Positions 1-6,609 of a stretch of 18,005 nt of DNA are shown here, piece by piece. The DNA is from JAWLCG01 sp041687295 (GTDB lineage Bacteria > Planctomycetota > Phycisphaerae > SM23-33 > FEN-1343). Position numbers and translations under genes: made by a program. The notes beneath the pieces were generated by a model. That model saw only the letters and a program-made list of their open reading frames with translations, was not told where the DNA came from and did no database searches. The stretch is taken from the NCBI GenBank assembly GCA_041687295.1, contig JAWLCG010000063.1, positions 1 through 18,005 of the forward strand, written 5' to 3'. Position 1 is the stretch's first letter, and the number at the start of each line of letters is the position of its first letter.

Positions 1-74
1 GTGCGCTGACGCAGCAGGCCGAACGGGCCGAGGCCGTCCCCCGCGGCCCCGACGCCTCGGCGAATCAAGGCTAA
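1..74 (+). CDS. C-terminal end of an unidentified protein (partial, runs off the left edge)
   Basis: Reading from base 3, the plus strand encodes ALTQQAERAEAVPRGPDASA followed by NQG and a TAA stop at 72-74. Third codon positions are almost all G or C, as in the certain genes of this window. The stop abuts a long hairpin (73-149) of the same family that lies between another convergent gene pair at 14255-14330, which supports this being a real gene end facing the minus-strand phosphatase gene. The 23 visible residues are Ala/Glu-rich and low in complexity, and no family can be named. It could still be non-coding; sequence to the left would settle it. Confidence 0.4.
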   Translation, partial: ALTQQAERAEAVPRGPDASANQG

Positions 75-149
75 GGTGGGGCTGCGCCCCAGCCTACGGC
101 GCGGGCCGCCTTCGTAGGCTGGGGCGCAGCGTCAGCGGAGCCCCACCTT
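73..149. terminator. Long hairpin between convergent genes, copy 1 (putative bidirectional terminator / repeat)
   Basis: The left arm starts AAGGTGGGGCTGCG and continues CCCCAGCCTACG. The right arm reads CGTAGGCTGGGG, then CGCAGC, and ends CCCCACCTT, around a GC-rich apical loop (GCGCGGGCCGCCTT). The right arm carries an extra segment of about 11 nt (GTCAGCGGAGC) that bulges from the stem. A second copy lies at 14255-14330 in the same orientation. Both sit between the 3' ends of facing genes, so a role as a two-way transcription terminator is likely. There is no clear T-tract, so classic intrinsic termination is not proven. Confidence 0.65.
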
Positions 150-153
150 CTCG

Positions 154-2145
154 CTACCCGGTGACCTTGACGACGACGAAGGTAACGTCATCGGCGGGGG
201 CGGCGCCCTCGCGGAAGGCGTCGAGGGCGGCGTCGAGGCGGGCGGCGAGGGTCTCGGCGGGCTCGTCGGCGTGGAGGCGGAGCAGCGTCCGCAGGCGGTC
301 CTTGCCGAAGAACTCCCCGTCGGGCCGGCGGGTTTCCCAGACGCCGTCGGTGCCGATCAGCAGTACCTGCCCGGCCCGCAGGGGCGTGTGGAGGTGCTCC
401 TCGTACTCGGGCCGATCCAGCACGCCCAGCGGGACGCCGCCGGTGTCGAAGTCGACGAAGCGGTCCTGGGCCGGGTCGTACAGCAGCGGGGGGTCGTGGC
501 CGGCGGGGGCCCAGCGCAGCTGCCGGCCGGCGGGTTCGACGACCAGCAGGATCATGGTCATGAACCGCCCCATGTCGCCCGCGTCGCCGGCGATCTGGCG
601 GTTGAGGTGGCCCAGCACGCTGGCCAGCGAACCGCCCATCGACCACTGGCTGCGGAGCACGCCGCGGGCCATCGCCATCAGCATGGCCGCGGCAATGCCA
701 TGGCCCATCACGTCGCCGACGACCACGCACAGCGAGGCGGGGTCGGGGGCGAGGAAGTCGTAGTAGTCCCCGCCGGTCTGGTCGCAGTATCGGCTGAGGC
801 TGGCGACCTCCAGGCCAGGCACCTCGGGCCGGCGGGCGGGCAGCAGGTGGCGCTGCACCTGGCGGGCGAGCTCGAGGCTCTGGCGCAGGGCCAGGCGGTC
901 GCGGAGGTGGCCGGTCATGGTGTTGATCGCGTCGGAGAGCTGGGTGAACTCGGGCGACTGGTGCAGGGCGAGCGTGCCGTCGAGATCGCCGCCGTCGATC
1001 CGCCGCACGTGCTCGACCAGCCGCAACAGAGGCCGAACCGCCAGCCGACCCAGCAACGCGCCGGCCACCAGCGTCGCCGCCGTCAGGCCGCCCGCGATGG
1101 CCAGGCCCTCGTACCGTGCCCGCACGACGGAGCCCAGAAAATCCGCCTCGGGCGCCAGGGTCACCACGGTCCAGTAGAGCCCCGTCTCGTGCTCGAAGGG
1201 GCTGACCATGACCAGGTAGGGCTCACCGCGGACCCGCAGGCGGCCCTGGTACTCCCGGCCGCTGCCGCCGAAGCCCCCCGCCCGGGCCGAGACGAATCGG
1301 CTGGCGGCGGCGATGTCGGGCAGCTCGGCCCGCTCGGCGGGCAAACGCCGGCGGCGGGCGTCGACCATCGCCGTCAGCCGTGAGCAGCCGATCAGCCGGC
1401 CCTGGCGGTCGACGACGAACGACTGGCCCCGGTCGCTGAGCGGCAGCGTGCCCAGGAACTGCGAGATGTCCTCCAGCGTCAGCTGGGCCGTCAGCACGCC
1501 GGCCAGCGCCCCGTCGGGGCCGCGGTAGGGCTCGGCGTAGGCCAGCGAGAACGTCAGCGTGGAGCTGTCCTCGTTGACCCACTCGAAGGGCTCGCACCAG
1601 GTCCCCCGGCCCGCCCGGCTGGCGGTCTGGAAAGGGGCGAACTCGCGCGGGTCGATCTGGTAGTGACGGCTCCGATCGGCCTGGAGCTGGCCCGACGGGC
1701 CATAGGGCCGCTCCACCACGTCCCCCTCGCCGCGGTCGCTGTTGACGGCGAACCAGTAGGTCGGGTCGCCGGGGTAGCGGGCGATCCACACCTGCCGGCC
1801 ATCGGCGCCGTCCCAGCTGATGCAGCTCAGCGCCGCAAACAGCCGGGCCTGCCCCAGCCATACCCGCTGCCATTGGGCCTGGGCGTCCAGGGGCAGGGCG
1901 CCCTCGTCCAGCAGGGCTGCGTTGAGACTCGTCACCTGCGGCGGCGCAGAGAGCATCTGCCCGAGCTGCTGGCCGATGCCCCGGTGGATGTCAGCGAAGC
2001 CCGCCAGGGCCAGCTCGCGCGAGGCCGATCGGCCGCGAACGAAGCTCACCGTGATCAGGGCGGCGCTGACCAGCAGCACCGGCCCGGCCAGCAGCAGCGG
2101 CGCCGTCAGGCGGGCGGGCAGACGCGTCAGAACCCTCGGCCACAC
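154..2145 (-). CDS. Membrane sensor phosphatase: dCache-like sensor, HAMP, SpoIIE/PP2C domain
   Basis: A 663-residue protein with an N-terminal membrane helix (about 13-36), an extracytoplasmic sensor region of about 300 residues resembling a dCache domain (about 40-340), a second helix (about 347-370), a HAMP linker (about 370-425) and a C-terminal SpoIIE-type PP2C serine/threonine phosphatase domain (about 425-663). Metal-binding phosphatase motifs are intact: GGDYYDF (D460), VGDVMGHG (D478), LIGTDGVWE (D600) and DDVTFVV (D652/D653). The family usually dephosphorylates anti-sigma-factor antagonists in partner-switching pathways, in response here to an outside ligand. No partner (STAS protein or anti-sigma kinase) is visible in the window. 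The GTG start at 2145 is preceded by GAGGTGA at good spacing. The gene diverges from the sugar importer, so co-regulation or sensing of the same sugar is possible but unproven. Confidence 0.9.
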   Translation of the reverse strand: MWPRVLTRLPARLTAPLLLAGPVLLVSAALITVSFVRGRSASRELALAGFADIHRGIGQQLGQMLSAPPQVTSLNAALLDEGALPLDAQAQWQRVWLGQARLFAALSCISWDGADGRQVWIARYPGDPTYWFAVNSDRGEGDVVERPYGPSGQLQADRSRHYQIDPREFAPFQTASRAGRGTWCEPFEWVNEDSSTLTFSLAYAEPYRGPDGALAGVLTAQLTLEDISQFLGTLPLSDRGQSFVVDRQGRLIGCSRLTAMVDARRRRLPAERAELPDIAAASRFVSARAGGFGGSGREYQGRLRVRGEPYLVMVSPFEHETGLYWTVVTLAPEADFLGSVVRARYEGLAIAGGLTAATLVAGALLGRLAVRPLLRLVEHVRRIDGGDLDGTLALHQSPEFTQLSDAINTMTGHLRDRLALRQSLELARQVQRHLLPARRPEVPGLEVASLSRYCDQTGGDYYDFLAPDPASLCVVVGDVMGHGIAAAMLMAMARGVLRSQWSMGGSLASVLGHLNRQIAGDAGDMGRFMTMILLVVEPAGRQLRWAPAGHDPPLLYDPAQDRFVDFDTGGVPLGVLDRPEYEEHLHTPLRAGQVLLIGTDGVWETRRPDGEFFGKDRLRTLLRLHADEPAETLAARLDAALDAFREGAAPADDVTFVVVKVTG

Positions 2146-2172
2146 CGGTCACCTCGCTTCCTGATACTCCGT

Positions 2173-2178
2173 ATTATA
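2173..2178 (-). promoter_or_regulatory. -10 box of the promoter for the sensor phosphatase gene
   Basis: Read on the minus strand this is a perfect TATAAT, placing the start of transcription near 2166 and giving a leader of about 20 nt that includes the GAGGTGA ribosome-binding site. The -35 region 17 nt upstream (about CCTGTC) is weak. A small inverted repeat, ATAC-TCC-GTAT (2164-2174), overlaps the -10 box and could be an operator half-site. Confidence 0.55.
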
Positions 2179-2219
2179 AGCGCCGCCCCCCGCCCGACAG
2201 GCCCAGCCGGCCCCGCGGC

Positions 2220-2247
2220 TTGACAGGCCGGCCCGAGCCCCTATCAT
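2220..2247 (+). promoter_or_regulatory. Sigma-70-type promoter for the sugar ABC importer operon
   Basis: A perfect TTGACA (2220-2225) is followed after 16 nt by TATCAT (2242-2247). The -10 box ends only 9 nt before the ATG at 2257, so transcription would begin within a few bases of the start codon. No Shine-Dalgarno sequence lies between. This is the geometry of a leaderless mRNA. Confidence 0.65.
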
Positions 2248-2256
2248 CATCTGCCC

Positions 2257-3774
2257 ATGGACACGGCCGCGCCCATCCTCGAGGTCCAGCAGCTCACCCG
2301 GACGTTTCCCGGCGTGGTCGCCCTGTCGGGCGTGAGCCTGGCGCTGCGCGGGGGCGAGGTGCACGGCCTGGTCGGCGAGAACGGGGCGGGCAAGAGCACG
2401 CTGGTCAAGCTGCTGGCCGGCGTGCACACGCCCACGAGCGGGCAGATCCGGCTGGAGGGTCGGCCCGTCAGCATCCGCCACCCGGCCGGGGCCATGGAAC
2501 TGGGCATCGCGATGGTCCACCAGGAGCTCAACCTGATACCCGAGCTGTCGGTGGCCGAGAACATCTTCCTGGGCCGGGAGATCCGCCGGCTGGGCCTGCT
2601 CCGCCGGGGCCGGATGCACGCCGAGGCCCGCCGGCTGCTCGAGCAGGTCGGCTGCCGCGTCCCGCCGGGCCGGGCCGTGGCCAGCCTGTCGATCGCCCAG
2701 CAGCAGATGGTCGAGATCGCCAAGGCCCTGAGCGTGCGCGCGCGCGTGCTGATCCTCGACGAGCCGACGGCCGTGCTGAGCGGGGCCGAGGTCGAGGGGC
2801 TTTTCGCCCTGATCGGGCGGCTGACGCAGCGCGGCGTGACGGTGCTGTACATCTCGCACATCCTGCCCGAGGTGCTGCGGCTCTGCGACCGCGTGACGGT
2901 GCTCCGCGATGGCCAGCTCGTGACCACGCTGGCGCGGGCCCAGCTGGGCCAGGGCCCCGCCGCCGAGACGAAGCTGGCCTCGCTGATGGTGGGTCGGCCG
3001 ATGGCGGACCACTTCCCGCCCCGCCGGGCGCTGGCCGGGGACGCCCCCGTCCGCCTGGCCGTGGAGCACCTCTGGGCCGAGGGCGGCGTGGCCGACGTGA
3101 GCCTCTCCGTGCGGGCCGGCGAGATCGTGGGCCTGGCCGGCCTGGTCGGGGCGGGGCGCACCGAGTCGGCCGAGGCGCTGTTCGGCCTGCGCCGCCGGCT
3201 GGGCGGCCGCGTGACGCTCGACGGCAAGCCCTTCGCGCCCCGCTCGCCGCGCGAGGCGGCCGGGGCGGGCCTGGCCTACCTCAGCGAGGACCGCAAGGCC
3301 CGGGGCCTGCTGCTCGATCGCAGCCTGGAGGAAAACTTCACGCTGGCTTCGCTGAACCGGTTCGGCCGATGGCTGCTGAGGGGCCGACCGCTCCGCCGCG
3401 CCGCCGAGACCCAGGCCCGCGCGGTCGCCCTGCGGGCCCGCTCGCTCGACCAGAGCGCCCGCAGCCTCAGCGGCGGCAACCAGCAGAAGGTCTACCTGGG
3501 CCGTTGGCTGCTGACGAGCCCGGGCGTGCTGATCCTGGACGAGCCGACCCGCGGCGTCGACATCGGCGCCAAGGAGGAGATCTACCGCCTCATCGCCGAG
3601 CTGGCCGGGGGCGGCACGGCCTGTGTGGTCATCAGCTCGGAGATCAACGAGCTGCTGGGCCTGTGCCACCGCCTCGCCGTCATGCGCGGCGGGCGAACCG
3701 TCGCGACCCTGGGCCCCGGCGAGATGACCGAGCAGGCCGTCATGCACCACGCCGCCGGCGTGAGCGGGACCTGA
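2257..3774 (+). CDS. Sugar ABC importer ATP-binding protein (RbsA/MglA/XylG family, two ABC domains)
   Basis: A 505-residue cytoplasmic ATPase with two fused ABC domains, the usual size and layout of RbsA/MglA proteins. Domain 1 (about 7-245) has Walker A GENGAGKST (40-48), Q-loop Q89, a family-typical degenerate signature LSIAQQQ (144-150), Walker B VLILDEPTA (164-172) and H201. Domain 2 (about 263-505) has a degenerate Walker A (GLVGAGRTE, 295-303), a canonical LSGGNQQK signature (404-411) and Walker B VLILDEPTRGVD. The asymmetry is normal for this family. It powers the permease encoded next. Substrate cannot be read from the ATPase. The start follows the TTGACA/TATCAT promoter with no Shine-Dalgarno, so the message may be leaderless. 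The TGA stop is 192 nt before the likely permease start. Confidence 0.95.
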   Translation: MDTAAPILEVQQLTRTFPGVVALSGVSLALRGGEVHGLVGENGAGKSTLVKLLAGVHTPTSGQIRLEGRPVSIRHPAGAMELGIAMVHQELNLIPELSVAENIFLGREIRRLGLLRRGRMHAEARRLLEQVGCRVPPGRAVASLSIAQQQMVEIAKALSVRARVLILDEPTAVLSGAEVEGLFALIGRLTQRGVTVLYISHILPEVLRLCDRVTVLRDGQLVTTLARAQLGQGPAAETKLASLMVGRPMADHFPPRRALAGDAPVRLAVEHLWAEGGVADVSLSVRAGEIVGLAGLVGAGRTESAEALFGLRRRLGGRVTLDGKPFAPRSPREAAGAGLAYLSEDRKARGLLLDRSLEENFTLASLNRFGRWLLRGRPLRRAAETQARAVALRARSLDQSARSLSGGNQQKVYLGRWLLTSPGVLILDEPTRGVDIGAKEEIYRLIAELAGGGTACVVISSEINELLGLCHRLAVMRGGRTVATLGPGEMTEQAVMHHAAGVSGT

Positions 3775-3782
3775 GAGGAAAG

Positions 3783-3901
3783 AGGTCAATGCGTCAACGC
3801 GTAAGAGAGCCACGCCCTGGACGAAAGGGCCCAGCCGCGGCGGCAGTGTCTCTTTCATCGCAGTGACGCACTGACGCAGTGACGCGTTGACGCAGTGATG
3901 C
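3783..3901. repeat. Octamer repeat arrays in inverted orientation, in the gap between ATPase and permease genes
   Basis: On the right side (3862-3901) five consecutive 8-bp units read, on the minus strand, GCATCACT, GCGTCAAC, GCGTCACT, GCGTCAGT and GCGTCACT. On the left side (3783-3806) about three units read on the plus strand, ending GCGTCAAC then GCGTAAGA. The two arrays form an inverted repeat with a perfect 13-bp core: TGCGTCAACGCGT at 3790-3802 and ACGCGTTGACGCA at 3882-3894. The same octamer family forms a direct array at 11965-12004. An 8-bp period is not a multiple of three, which argues against coding. The structure could tune expression between the two operon genes. Confidence 0.8.
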
Positions 3902-3966
3902 GTGCCATGGATAGCCCTCCATCGGGGCACAACACCACGGGGCTTGCACAACTAACGAGGTGCCCC

Positions 3967-5103
3967 TTGACGCACAGAAGCGCCGAGATCGACCGCCCCG
4001 CACCGCCCGCCGCGCTGGAGTGGCTGGGCCGGCTTGGGCCGCTGGTGGCGTTGGCGGTGCTGGTGGCCCTGGTGGGCCTGCGCAATCCGCGGTTCCTGGC
4101 GCCGGCCAATTTGCTGAACATCCTGCACGCCTGGAGCTTCGTGGGCATCGTGGCGGTCGGGATGACCTTCGTGATCCTCCAGGGCGGCATCGACCTGTCG
4201 GTCGGGTCGCTGGTGGCCTTCGCGGGCGGGCTGGGCATCTGGCTGATGAACACGGTCATCGGGGCCGACGCCATCGCCCAGGCGGCCCAGGCAGCCCAGG
4301 CGGCCGGGCTCGAGCCGCCCCACTCGGCCATCCGGGTGGCCCTGGCGGGCCTGTTCGCTTCGGCCGGCTGGGCCGGCAGCGAGCCGGCCGGCGTGGCCCT
4401 GGCCCTGGCGGTCATCCTGCTGACGGGCCTGGCGGCGGGGCTGTTCAACGGCCTGCTGATCGCCAAGGGGCGGGTCGCGCCCTTCATCGCCACCTTGGGC
4501 GGCCTGGCGATCTACCGCTCGCTGGCCCAGGCCCTGGCCGACGGCGGGGAGTTCCGCTCGGCGAGCTTCGAGTGGTTCCCCCTCTTCGGCGGCGGCGGGC
4601 TGCCCCTGCCCCTGACCAACCCCTACGGCAAGCCGCTGGTGCTGGCCTGGCCGGTGATCGTGTTCTTCGTCGTCGCCGTGGCCGGGCACGTGCTGCTGCG
4701 GCACACGCGGTACGGGCGGTACGTCGTCGCCATCGGCGCCAACGAGCAGGCCGCCCGCTACTCGGCCATCCGCGTCGATCGCGTCCGCCTGGCCACCTAC
4801 GCGCTCATCGGCGGTCTGACGGGCCTGGCCGCCCTGCTGGCGGCGAGCTGGACCAACTCGGTCGCCTCCGGGTCGGCCGGGCTGATGTGGGAGCTCGACG
4901 CCATCGCCGCCGTCGTCATCGGCGGCACCCGCATGAGCGGCGGCGCCGGTAGAGTCTGGGGCACCGTCGTGGGCCTGCTGATCCTCGGCGTCATCGGCAA
5001 CATGCTCAACCTCCTGCAGGTGTCGCCCTACCTGCAGGGCCTGGTCAAGGGCCTGATCATCATCGCCGCCGTCCTGATGCAGCGGCTGGGACGGACCGAC
5101 TGA
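3967..5103 (+). CDS. Sugar ABC importer permease (RbsC-like, BPD_transp_2 family)
   Basis: A multi-spanning inner-membrane protein (378 residues from this start) that should form the sugar channel with the upstream ATPase. Family motifs are visible: GGIDLSVGS (73-81), KGRVAPFIATLGG (167-179), GRYVVAIGANEQAARYS (250-266) and LDAIAAVVIGGT (310-321). I chose the TTG at 3967 because GAGGTG (3957-3962) lies at ideal spacing before it. In-frame ATGs at 3898 and 3907 would extend the protein by 20-23 residues but sit in or next to the octamer repeat and lack a ribosome-binding site. Residues about 95-145 form a longer loop than E. coli RbsC has, and contain an Ala-Gln run from a 9-bp triplication (4276-4302). 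Function is secure; the start is less so. Confidence 0.9.
   Translation: MTHRSAEIDRPAPPAALEWLGRLGPLVALAVLVALVGLRNPRFLAPANLLNILHAWSFVGIVAVGMTFVILQGGIDLSVGSLVAFAGGLGIWLMNTVIGADAIAQAAQAAQAAGLEPPHSAIRVALAGLFASAGWAGSEPAGVALALAVILLTGLAAGLFNGLLIAKGRVAPFIATLGGLAIYRSLAQALADGGEFRSASFEWFPLFGGGGLPLPLTNPYGKPLVLAWPVIVFFVVAVAGHVLLRHTRYGRYVVAIGANEQAARYSAIRVDRVRLATYALIGGLTGLAALLAASWTNSVASGSAGLMWELDAIAAVVIGGTRMSGGAGRVWGTVVGLLILGVIGNMLNLLQVSPYLQGLVKGLIIIAAVLMQRLGRTD
4276..4302 (+). repeat. Three in-frame 9-bp repeats inside the permease gene
   Basis: GCCCAGGCG, GCCCAGGCA and GCCCAGGCG run in tandem and encode Ala-Gln-Ala three times, in the extra loop of the permease. The unit is a multiple of three, so copy-number change would keep the frame. 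Confidence 0.85.
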
Positions 5104-5172
5104 GCCCGGTCCGCCCGGGCGGGCGGCGGGTTACACAGACAGACAATCTCTCTGCAAGGAAAGGGACAACCG

Positions 5173-6171
5173 ATGCGGACCTGGCTGACTTTCGTGCTTG
5201 TGAGCGTGCTGGGCCTGGGGCTTCTTGGCTGCCAGGACGAGACGACCCCCGCCAACACCGCCGCCGGCGCCCGGCTGGCCCGGCCGCTGACGATCGGCGT
5301 GTCGATCCCCTCGGCCGACCACGGCTGGACGGCCGGCGTGGGCTACTGGGCCCGCGAGGCCATGAAAATGTACCCCGAGGTTAACTGGGTCTACGCGACG
5401 GCCGACACGCCCCACAAGCAGATCAGCGACGTCCGCGACATGATGACCCAGCAGAAGCTCGACGCCCTGGTGATCCTGGCGACCGAGTCGGCGCCGCTGA
5501 CGCCGGTGGCCAAGGAGGTCCGGGCTAACGGCATCTACATCGTCAACGTCGACCGCGGCTTCGTCGAGGAGGGCATCGCCGACGTCTTCATCGAGGGCGA
5601 CAACGAGGCCTTCGGGCGCAAGAGCGCCGAGTTCATCGTCGAGAAGCTCAACGGCCAGGGCCGGCTGGTGATCCTGCGCGGCATCCCGTGCACGGTCGAC
5701 ACGGACCGCTTCGAGGCGGCGATGGACGTCTTCCGCCGCCATCCCGGCATCGAGGTGCTCGGCACGCCCCAGCCGGCCTACTACAACCGCCAGAAGGGCC
5801 TGGAGGTCATGCAGGCGCAGCTGGCGCAGTTCGACGACATCGACGCGGTCTGGTGCCAGGACGACGACATCGCCCTGGGGGCCGAGCAGGCCATCCGCGG
5901 CGCCCAGCGGACCGACATCCAGTGGATCCTCGGCGGGGCCGGCATGAAGGAGATCGTCAAGCGCGTGATGGAGAAGGACCCCTTCATCCCCGCCGACATC
6001 ACCTACCCGCCCAGCATGATCGCCGTCGGCATCCACATGGCCGTCAGCAACCTTCGCGACGGCCAGGCCGAGAAGGTCGGCCAATTCATGCCCCAGCACA
6101 TCAAGCTCGACGTCGACCTGATCACGCCGGAGAACGCCGAGAAGTACTACTACCCCGACTCGACGTACTAA
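5173..6171 (+). CDS. Sugar-binding lipoprotein of the ABC importer (RbsB-like, Peripla_BP_4)
   Basis: A 332-residue substrate-binding protein. It starts with a lipoprotein signal peptide ending in LLGC, with Cys20 as the predicted lipidated residue, so it is probably tethered to a membrane facing the periplasm. The mature part has the type I periplasmic fold pattern of RbsB-like proteins: LTIGVSIPSADHGWTAGV near the N-terminus, LDALVILATES, then IYIVNVDRG and GDNEAFGRKSAEF. AAGGAAAGGG at 5156-5165 is a clear ribosome-binding site before the ATG. It lies 69 nt after the permease stop; that gap has only a short GC palindrome (CCGCCCGGGCGG, 5111-5122), so co-transcription is likely. The family takes ribose, xylose, galactose, inositol and autoinducer-2 among others; the ligand here is unknown. 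Confidence 0.93.
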   Translation: MRTWLTFVLVSVLGLGLLGCQDETTPANTAAGARLARPLTIGVSIPSADHGWTAGVGYWAREAMKMYPEVNWVYATADTPHKQISDVRDMMTQQKLDALVILATESAPLTPVAKEVRANGIYIVNVDRGFVEEGIADVFIEGDNEAFGRKSAEFIVEKLNGQGRLVILRGIPCTVDTDRFEAAMDVFRRHPGIEVLGTPQPAYYNRQKGLEVMQAQLAQFDDIDAVWCQDDDIALGAEQAIRGAQRTDIQWILGGAGMKEIVKRVMEKDPFIPADITYPPSMIAVGIHMAVSNLRDGQAEKVGQFMPQHIKLDVDLITPENAEKYYYPDSTY

Positions 6172-6201
6172 ACGTCTGGCGGACGGGCGGGTGAGCCCAG
6201 A

Positions 6202-6428
6202 GATGCCGGAGGTATCCCCCGGAGGCGTGGCTCGCAGCCCCGAAGATGCCGGAGGTATCCCCCGGAGGGCGCGGTTCACAGCCCCGAAGGGGCGTGGTTC
6301 AGAGCCCCGAAGGGGCGCCAGTTTTTAGCCGGGGGCGTAAGCCCCCGGACCAGGCGTCCCCTAATGATCTGAGCCCCGAAGGGGCGGCAGTGCGGCACGC
6401 TGGGGCACGGCCTCCCTTTCGGGGCTCA
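6202..6428. repeat. Cluster of AGCCCCGAA-type and GATGCCGGAGG-type direct repeats
   Basis: The gap after the binding-protein gene is built from repeats. The 24-bp unit starting GATGCCGGAGGTATCCCCCG occurs at 6202-6225 and 6245-6268 (period 43). AGCCCCGAA occurs at 6236, 6280, 6303 and 6372, and three of these continue as the small hairpin AGCCCCGAAGGGGCG. A perfect 11-bp inverted repeat pairs 6370-6380 (TGAGCCCCGAA) with 6418-6428. A strong hairpin, CCGGGGGC-GTAA-GCCCCCGG, lies at 6329-6348. The rest of the gap to 6609 holds one member of the CCCACGGA hairpin family and a weak promoter-like pair (TTGCTC 6456-6461, TATGCC 6480-6485). Confidence 0.8.
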
Positions 6429-6510
6429 CGCGCAAAAGGGCCGGGCCAGACCGTCTTGCTCGCGGACCTGCGGGTGCGCTATGCCGGGTCAGGCTCGGCC
6501 CGGCCCGGTG

Positions 6511-6532
6511 CCAACGGATGGCAATCCGTGGG
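6511..6532 (-). repeat. CCCACGGA-family hairpin, copy 1
   Basis: On the minus strand: stem arms CCCACGGAT and ATCCGTTGG around the loop TGCC, preceded by CCCAAG. One mismatch lies near the stem base. It is 78 bp upstream of the GH9-like gene. Confidence 0.75.
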
Positions 6533-6609
6533 CTTGGGCAGAACCTTTGCTCAACCCGCAGGCGTGACGACACCAGAGACGGCCCGTTCCTGAGGGCAAG
6601 GAGAGCTAC

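Noticed and set aside
271..1383. 370-codon open frame on the plus strand
   Set aside because: It is antisense to the sensor phosphatase, whose catalytic motifs are all intact.
3895..3909. GTG/ATG starts for the permease at 3895, 3898 and 3907
   Set aside because: They lie in or beside the octamer repeat with no ribosome-binding site. TTG 3967 has GAGGTG at good spacing, though the upstream starts cannot be fully excluded.
2149..3951. 600-codon open frame on the minus strand opposite the ABC ATPase gene
   Set aside because: The translation is Gln/Ala/His-rich with no domain, and the opposite strand encodes a complete RbsA-type ATPase. It is a shadow caused by high GC.
6321..6348. Intrinsic terminator (T-run with CCGGGGGC hairpin)
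   Set aside because: The T-run precedes the hairpin on the plus strand, and on the minus strand the hairpin is followed by A residues, so neither orientation gives a standard terminator.
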